Assembly (NCBI GenBank): GCA_001913845.2
Contig: MKGP02000052.1
Coordinates: 1-37,176 of the forward strand
DNA length: 37,176 bases
Source of the DNA: Limnothrix sp. CACIAM 69d
Lineage (GTDB): Bacteria; Cyanobacteriota; Cyanobacteriia; CACIAM-69d
Reading direction: 5' to 3'
Positions 33,854 to 37,176 of the stretch are shown here, piece by piece. Made by a program: the position numbers and the translations under genes. The notes under the pieces were generated by a model. The model saw nothing but the letters and a program-made list of their open reading frames with translations, searched no databases and was not told the DNA's origin. Each line of letters starts with the position of its first letter. Within the stretch, counting starts at the first letter, position 1.

Positions 33854-33943
33854 TCATTTCCTTAAATCAGCGGTATGACGAAGGCTACTAGCTCGGTAGA
33901 TAGCATCAAAAATATCGAGCAAATGGGCATCATCACGATTCAT
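33854..33943 (-). pseudogene. Truncated HepT-like HEPN toxin remnant
   Basis: A 29-codon frame starting ATG 33943 overlaps the end of the MNT gene by 11 bp (TATGAATCGTGA). The first 16 residues, MNRDDAHLLDIFDAIY, match the start of HEPN (DUF86/HepT) proteins, which are normally about 110-130 residues. The frame then drifts and stops at 33854, only 7 bp from the end of the membrane-protein gene, so there is no room for the rest. The catalytic RNase motif (RX4-6H) is absent. It is very likely inactive, leaving the MNT partner alone. Confidence 0.65.
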
Positions 33944-34250
33944 AAATAATTACTGCGGTACTTAAAATTTCCTGGCGACGAATCCAGTTGCTACCTTCTT
34001 GAATCGCCTCTTTGATGACCAGATCCACAGGGCGATCGAGCAGATCTTCGAGTTGATGCTTGATTCTAACGAGGGTCAGTAATCCTTGAGGAGCATCGGG
34101 TGCGAAGGAAATCAACAGATCAATATCGCTATTTTCTCGAAAGTCTTCTCGCAAAACAGAACCAAACAGAGCTAGTTCAGCAATGTTCCATTGCCGACAA
34201 ACTTCGATCAGCTTTTCCTCAGTGATCGCCAGACGATTGGTTGGGATCAT
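33933..34250 (-). CDS. MNT-type minimal nucleotidyltransferase (MntA-like antitoxin)
   Basis: Partner of HEPN toxins; MntA-type enzymes neutralise HepT by adding nucleotides to it. The 105-residue product carries the nucleotidyltransferase signature ALFGSVLREDFRENSDIDLL, with GS and the metal pair D-x-D. A downstream LEDLLDRPVDLVI holds the third Asp. ATG 34250 is preferred over the upstream in-frame start (34292): it lies 1 nt past the Uma2 stop, so the two are translationally coupled. The toxin gene that should follow is only a short remnant, so this antitoxin is orphaned or freed for another role. Confidence 0.88.
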   Translation of the reverse strand: MIPTNRLAITEEKLIEVCRQWNIAELALFGSVLREDFRENSDIDLLISFAPDAPQGLLTLVRIKHQLEDLLDRPVDLVIKEAIQEGSNWIRRQEILSTAVIIYES

Positions 34251-34251
34251 A

Positions 34252-34818
34252 CTAGCTAAAAATATCGGCAATTTTGAGGGTGAAATTGGCAAACAAGGGG
34301 GAGGTTAGTTCGTCTTCGGCGAAGAGGGTGAAGACCAGTTCTAAACGGGCTTGCGATCGCCGATAAATCTCCACGGTTTGTTGTTGCCAATCCACGATCC
34401 AATATTCCCGTACGCCGACTCGGGAATAGAGCTTGAGTTTTACCTGGCGATCGCGCGCAATGTCTTGGGGTGCTTGGGAAATCACCTCAACGACTAGCTC
34501 GGGAGCCGCCGTGAAATGCCCCGCTTCATCAACGCAGCTTGCGGCTTTTTCATCGCTGATCCAAATCAAATCGGGGATAACGTTTGCTTCTCCTGTAAAA
34601 ATCAACCCCGGTGTTTGTAGGGCTTCTCCGGTGCGGTTGTCTGCGTCTTGGGTGGGGAGCGATCGACAGAGGCGTGTTAAGACTCGCTGGTGTTTCCAGT
34701 GGGGGGCGCGGGTCACGTATAGGTCTCCGTCGATGATTTCGTAGCGATCGCCGGTATCGGGGAAGAGTGCTAAATCGGCGGTTGTCCATCGATTTTTCGG
34801 GTCAGCATTGACAACCAT
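34252..34818 (-). CDS. Uma2-family endonuclease-fold protein (DUF820)
   Basis: PD-(D/E)XK nuclease-fold family hugely expanded in cyanobacteria, of unknown role. The 188-residue product is full length. The motif order is DRYEIIDGDLYV, VIPDLIWIS (with the catalytic-type Asp), APELVVEVIS (ExE-type with Glu) and DRQVKLKLYSRVGVREYWIVD (Lys). These supply the D-ExK residues. The ATG at 34818 is the start. The next gene (MNT) begins 1 nt after its stop, so they form an operon. Whether it cuts DNA in the cell is not known. Confidence 0.9.
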   Translation of the reverse strand: MVVNADPKNRWTTADLALFPDTGDRYEIIDGDLYVTRAPHWKHQRVLTRLCRSLPTQDADNRTGEALQTPGLIFTGEANVIPDLIWISDEKAASCVDEAGHFTAAPELVVEVISQAPQDIARDRQVKLKLYSRVGVREYWIVDWQQQTVEIYRRSQARLELVFTLFAEDELTSPLFANFTLKIADIFS

Positions 34819-34941
34819 GGGGGTTCACGCTGGGTAAGTTGAATGTGCTTCAAAGGGGTCTAAATATAATGTCAGCAGTCGTAAGGAGTAATAAGAAAAA
34901 GTTGATTAATGATAGCCAAATTTAAGATTGGCGAGGTGTTG

Positions 34942-35193
34942 CTAACGACTAGCATAGGCGAGGTCATCGTCTAATTCTTCATGGCTGTAATGCCGCAAAA
35001 CTTCGCGCTGGGCAAGCAGTTGGCCAAATTCGTATTTGTCCATTTCGGCGAGTTCGCGGGCTTTGCCGAAGGCCAGCAGGTTTTGGGCATAGAGGGCGAT
35101 CGCGAGTTCGCGTCGGAGTTCGCGCTCAATGCGGGGTTCTGGGAGGCGAATGGCTTGCACAATTGAGTCGGGAATCGAGAGTTGTAGTCCCAT
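34942..35193 (-). CDS. UPF0175 family antitoxin-like protein
   Basis: Small protein (83 residues) of the UPF0175 family, usually found as antitoxin to a DUF3368 PIN-domain toxin. A short strand start (MGLQLSIPDSIV) is followed by a helix-turn-helix-like core with LYAQNLLAFGKARELAEMDKYEFGQLLAQREVLRHYSHEEL, which matches the family closely. No DUF3368 gene lies downstream: the next leftward gene is Uma2, 123 bp on. It is therefore an orphan antitoxin or acts on an unlinked toxin. The VapBC pair diverges from it. Confidence 0.88.
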   Translation of the reverse strand: MGLQLSIPDSIVQAIRLPEPRIERELRRELAIALYAQNLLAFGKARELAEMDKYEFGQLLAQREVLRHYSHEELDDDLAYASR

Positions 35194-35357
35194 AGTTTTT
35201 GGGGCGATCGCCTGGTTGCTGTTGGTCTGTGGGTTGCGGCGATCTTAGCACTGCTGAAATTGGGGCGGTGGGGCGATCGCAGGTGGCGTTTGGCGGGTGG
35301 CTAAAATGGTGGGGAATTGGATTGGTGCTATCGAACCTGGAGATTAGGAGGTCATCG

Positions 35358-35600
35358 ATGCAAATCACGATTACTTTGCCGCCGGATTTGGAGGGATATT
35401 TGCTGCGTCAGGCGGCCCAAAATAACCTTCCTTTGCCATTGATTGTGCTACAGATTCTTCGGCAGCTAGTCCAGATGCCACCGGGTGTTACGAATCAGTG
35501 GCCGGAGGCTGTTTTGAGTTATGAGCCAGATCCCGATTTTCCTGAGTTTGAGTCCTATCGTAATGAGTTGATTGATCCCCAAGAAATTGAGTTATTTTGA
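35358..35600 (+). CDS. VapB-like antitoxin of the adjacent PIN toxin
   Basis: An 80-residue antitoxin-type protein. A short strand (MQITITLPPDLEGYLLRQA) is followed by a helical DNA-binding region and an acidic tail (EPDPDFPEFESYRNELIDPQEIELF) that would wrap the toxin. ATG 35358 is set by the strong ribosome site TAGGAGGT 5-6 nt upstream; the frame is open earlier from 35199 but has no domain there. The stop overlaps the toxin start by 1 nt (TGATG), the classic arrangement for coupled antitoxin and toxin. Confidence 0.85.
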   Translation: MQITITLPPDLEGYLLRQAAQNNLPLPLIVLQILRQLVQMPPGVTNQWPEAVLSYEPDPDFPEFESYRNELIDPQEIELF

Positions 35601-36007
35601 TGCGCTATCTTTTGGATACCTGCGTCATCAGTGACTTTGTTAAGGGTGATGCAGCGACGATAGTTCGGTTTCGGAATACACCACCGACGGATATTGCGAT
35701 TTCGGCAATTACGGTGATGGAGTTACGTTATGGTTTGGCGATTAATCCACAACGCGCAGGGAAGGTTGAACCAATAATTTCTGGCATTCTGACCTCTGTA
35801 ACCATATTGCCATTTGGGCTGGCTGAAGCGGGAAGATCGGCTGAAATTCGGGCTGTTTTGAAATCACAGGGGCAACCGATCGGGGCTTATGATGTGTTGA
35901 TTGCGGCGACGGCGCTTGCACATCAATTAATTATGGTGACTGCTAATCAGCGGGAGTTTGAGCGTGTTCCTGGGCTGTTGATTGAAAATTGGCGACAGGC
36001 AGCTTAG
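35600..36007 (+). CDS. VapC-like PIN-domain toxin
   Basis: Ribonuclease toxin of 135 residues. The PIN acidic triad is visible: Asp6 in RYLLDTCVISDF, Glu41 in VMELRYGL and Asp98 in GAYDVLIAATAL. The C-terminal VTANQREF replaces the more usual acidic or Asn residues with Asn115. The length is normal and all core motifs are intact, so it should be active. ATG 35600 overlaps the antitoxin stop; a TTG one codon earlier is also open. The target RNA is unknown. Confidence 0.9.
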   Translation: MRYLLDTCVISDFVKGDAATIVRFRNTPPTDIAISAITVMELRYGLAINPQRAGKVEPIISGILTSVTILPFGLAEAGRSAEIRAVLKSQGQPIGAYDVLIAATALAHQLIMVTANQREFERVPGLLIENWRQAA

Positions 36008-36133
36008 GGGTTACTGAAGTGTTTCTAGAATTCAACAAAATTTCATCACTTTAGTGTTGTTATTTGGTGGTTTGCTGTGCCAGGTTGGGGGCAGCATTTT
36101 GGTGACGATTCACCGAGGGATTGAGGCGACCCC

Positions 36134-37176
36134 ATGGACGAGCAACGGCTTGAGGCTTATTTGCAATTAATTCAGCAGTTGTTGGCTTGTCCGGCGGGGG
36201 AAGAGACAAGCGTTTTGCAAGGCCAGGCGGAGTTGGTGGATGCGGGGCTGGTGGAGGTGATGGGACAGGTAGCTGACCTAATGCTGGAAAAGGGAGACAA
36301 CAACGCCGGTTGGTTGCGGCAGTTTGCGGGACAGGTGGCGCAGGCGTTGGGGCTGGAGCAGTCGAGCGCGAGTAGCGCGGAGGATATGGATCAGTTTGTG
36401 GGGGAGGTAATGGGGCAGATTGCCCAAACTCAAGGAAATCCAGCGCAGGTTTATGGGTTTTGGCAGGCTAATTTAGATCGATTTAACTCAGAGTTTTTAA
36501 TAACGTTGCCAATTATATTTCGCTGTTTGATTGGGCAAAATGATCCCAAATTAATTGCAGCGATCTTTGGTACTTTTGGTAATTTGATTCGGCAGTTTCC
36601 CTTGGGCGTTCGTTGGCTGAATTTGGAACTGGCGATCGCCGCCTACGAACGGGCACTAGAAGTCTATGCCTGCGATGCCTTTCCTCAAGATTGGGCTATG
36701 ACTCAAAACAACCTGGCCAATGCTTACAACCAACGCATCCGAGGGGAGCGAGCGGACAACCTGGAACAGGCGATCTCCGCCTACGAACGGGCGCTGGAAG
36801 TCTATGCCCGCGATACCTTTCCTGAAGATTGGGCTATGACCCAAAACAATCTGGCCGCTGCTTACAGCGATCGCATCCGAGGGGAGCGGGCGGATAACCT
36901 GGAACAGGCGATCTCCGCCTGCGAGCGGGCGCTGGAAGTCAGAACCCGCGAGGCGTTTCCTGAACAATGGGCTATGACCCAAAACAACTTGGCCGCTGCT
37001 TACAGCGATCGTATCCAAGGGGAGCGGGCGGACAACTTGGAAATGGCAATCGGTGCCTACGAACGGGCGCTGGAAGTCAGAACCCGCGAGGCGTTTCCTG
37101 AACAATGGGCTATGACCCAAAACAACTTGGCCGCTGCTTACCGCGATCGTATCCAAGGGGAACGGGCGGACAACTT
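36134..37176 (+). CDS. Tetratricopeptide-repeat protein, partial at the window end (TPR-CHAT type likely)
   Basis: Open from ATG 36134 to the window edge (347 codons, no stop). Residues 1-163 form a helical N-terminal domain beginning MDEQRLEAYLQLIQQLLACP. From memory, this start is characteristic of large cyanobacterial TPR proteins that end in a CHAT caspase-like domain; the CHAT part, if present, lies beyond the window. From residue 164 run four TPR-like units of 46 residues, each with AYERALEVY/R, FPE.WAMTQNNLA.AY and DRI.GERADN. GAGGGA and GAGG lie 12-20 nt upstream of the start. TPR-CHAT proteases act in bacterial cell death and in type III-E CRISPR; a defence role here is inference, helped by the toxin-antitoxin genes beside it. 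Confidence 0.85.
   Translation, partial: MDEQRLEAYLQLIQQLLACPAGEETSVLQGQAELVDAGLVEVMGQVADLMLEKGDNNAGWLRQFAGQVAQALGLEQSSASSAEDMDQFVGEVMGQIAQTQGNPAQVYGFWQANLDRFNSEFLITLPIIFRCLIGQNDPKLIAAIFGTFGNLIRQFPLGVRWLNLELAIAAYERALEVYACDAFPQDWAMTQNNLANAYNQRIRGERADNLEQAISAYERALEVYARDTFPEDWAMTQNNLAAAYSDRIRGERADNLEQAISACERALEVRTREAFPEQWAMTQNNLAAAYSDRIQGERADNLEMAIGAYERALEVRTREAFPEQWAMTQNNLAAAYRDRIQGERADN
36623..37174 (+). repeat. Four 138-bp in-gene repeats
   Basis: Units begin at 36623, 36761, 36899 and 37037, each exactly 138 bp (46 codons). Units 3 and 4 are nearly identical at DNA level, including synonymous positions, which indicates recent duplication or gene conversion. The fourth is cut by the window edge. 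Confidence 0.93.

Noticed and set aside
36656-37156. 166-residue repetitive open frame on the minus strand
   Set aside because: Its repeats are the complement of the 138-bp TPR units of the real plus-strand gene.

Overview
This window is a piece of a cyanobacterial chromosome. The palindrome GCGATCGC (HIP1), typical of cyanobacteria, recurs throughout. Many genes are cyanobacterial or plastid-lineage types: menB for phylloquinone, Vipp1/IM30, a lumenal CYP38/TLP40-type cyclophilin, DUF3155, DUF2288 and IspE of the MEP pathway. The DNA is GC-rich and GTG or TTG starts are common. I cannot name the genus with confidence.

Layout. 1-4300: dispersed hairpin repeat, LytR-CpsA-Psr (LCP) cell-wall ligase, and a polytopic PMT-family O-mannosyltransferase. 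4300-10300: membrane-bound Cache-HAMP-PAS class III adenylate cyclase, a small secreted protein, DUF3155 read leftward from a clear promoter, and a histidine kinase. 10300-16000 (leftward): ispE, a coiled-coil/EamA fusion transporter, thiL and a lumenal cyclophilin, with a MITE-like element between the EamA gene and thiL. 16300-18050 (rightward): efp, then accB behind a leader terminator, then a DUF2288 gene. 18300-22400: Rrf2 regulator, cysK, alanine dehydrogenase (convergent with cysK) and menB. 22400-25300 is mostly non-coding. It holds four 49-bp tandem repeats that end in a near-consensus promoter, a strong bidirectional terminator, a Cys-rich small protein, an AT-rich gene-poor stretch, a DciA-like protein and a second MITE copy. 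25300-30400: SPOR protein, a PspA paralogue and Vipp1 in tandem, a thioredoxin-like protein and a class I aminotransferase. 30600-33850: a His-rich single-pass protein, diverging from a polytopic GT-C-like membrane protein.

33850-37176 is an accessory island with fewer HIP1 sites. It carries a HEPN-toxin remnant overlapping its MNT partner, a Uma2 nuclease-fold protein, an orphan UPF0175 antitoxin, an intact VapBC-type pair, and the start of a tetratricopeptide protein with near-identical 138-bp repeats. That last gene runs off the window. Its N-terminus resembles, from memory, cyanobacterial TPR-CHAT proteins.

Functionally the core of the window serves the envelope and thylakoid (LCP, PMT, SPOR, PspA/Vipp1, cyclophilin, menB), fatty-acid, isoprenoid, thiamine and cysteine synthesis, and signalling (cAMP, a histidine kinase). 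The least explained parts are non-coding: two related MITEs, a roughly 70-bp element built on AAGGGGCTTAAGCCCCTT, many 10-15-bp micro-tandem duplications in spacers, and the promoter-to-terminator unit at about 22579-22802, which contains no convincing gene.
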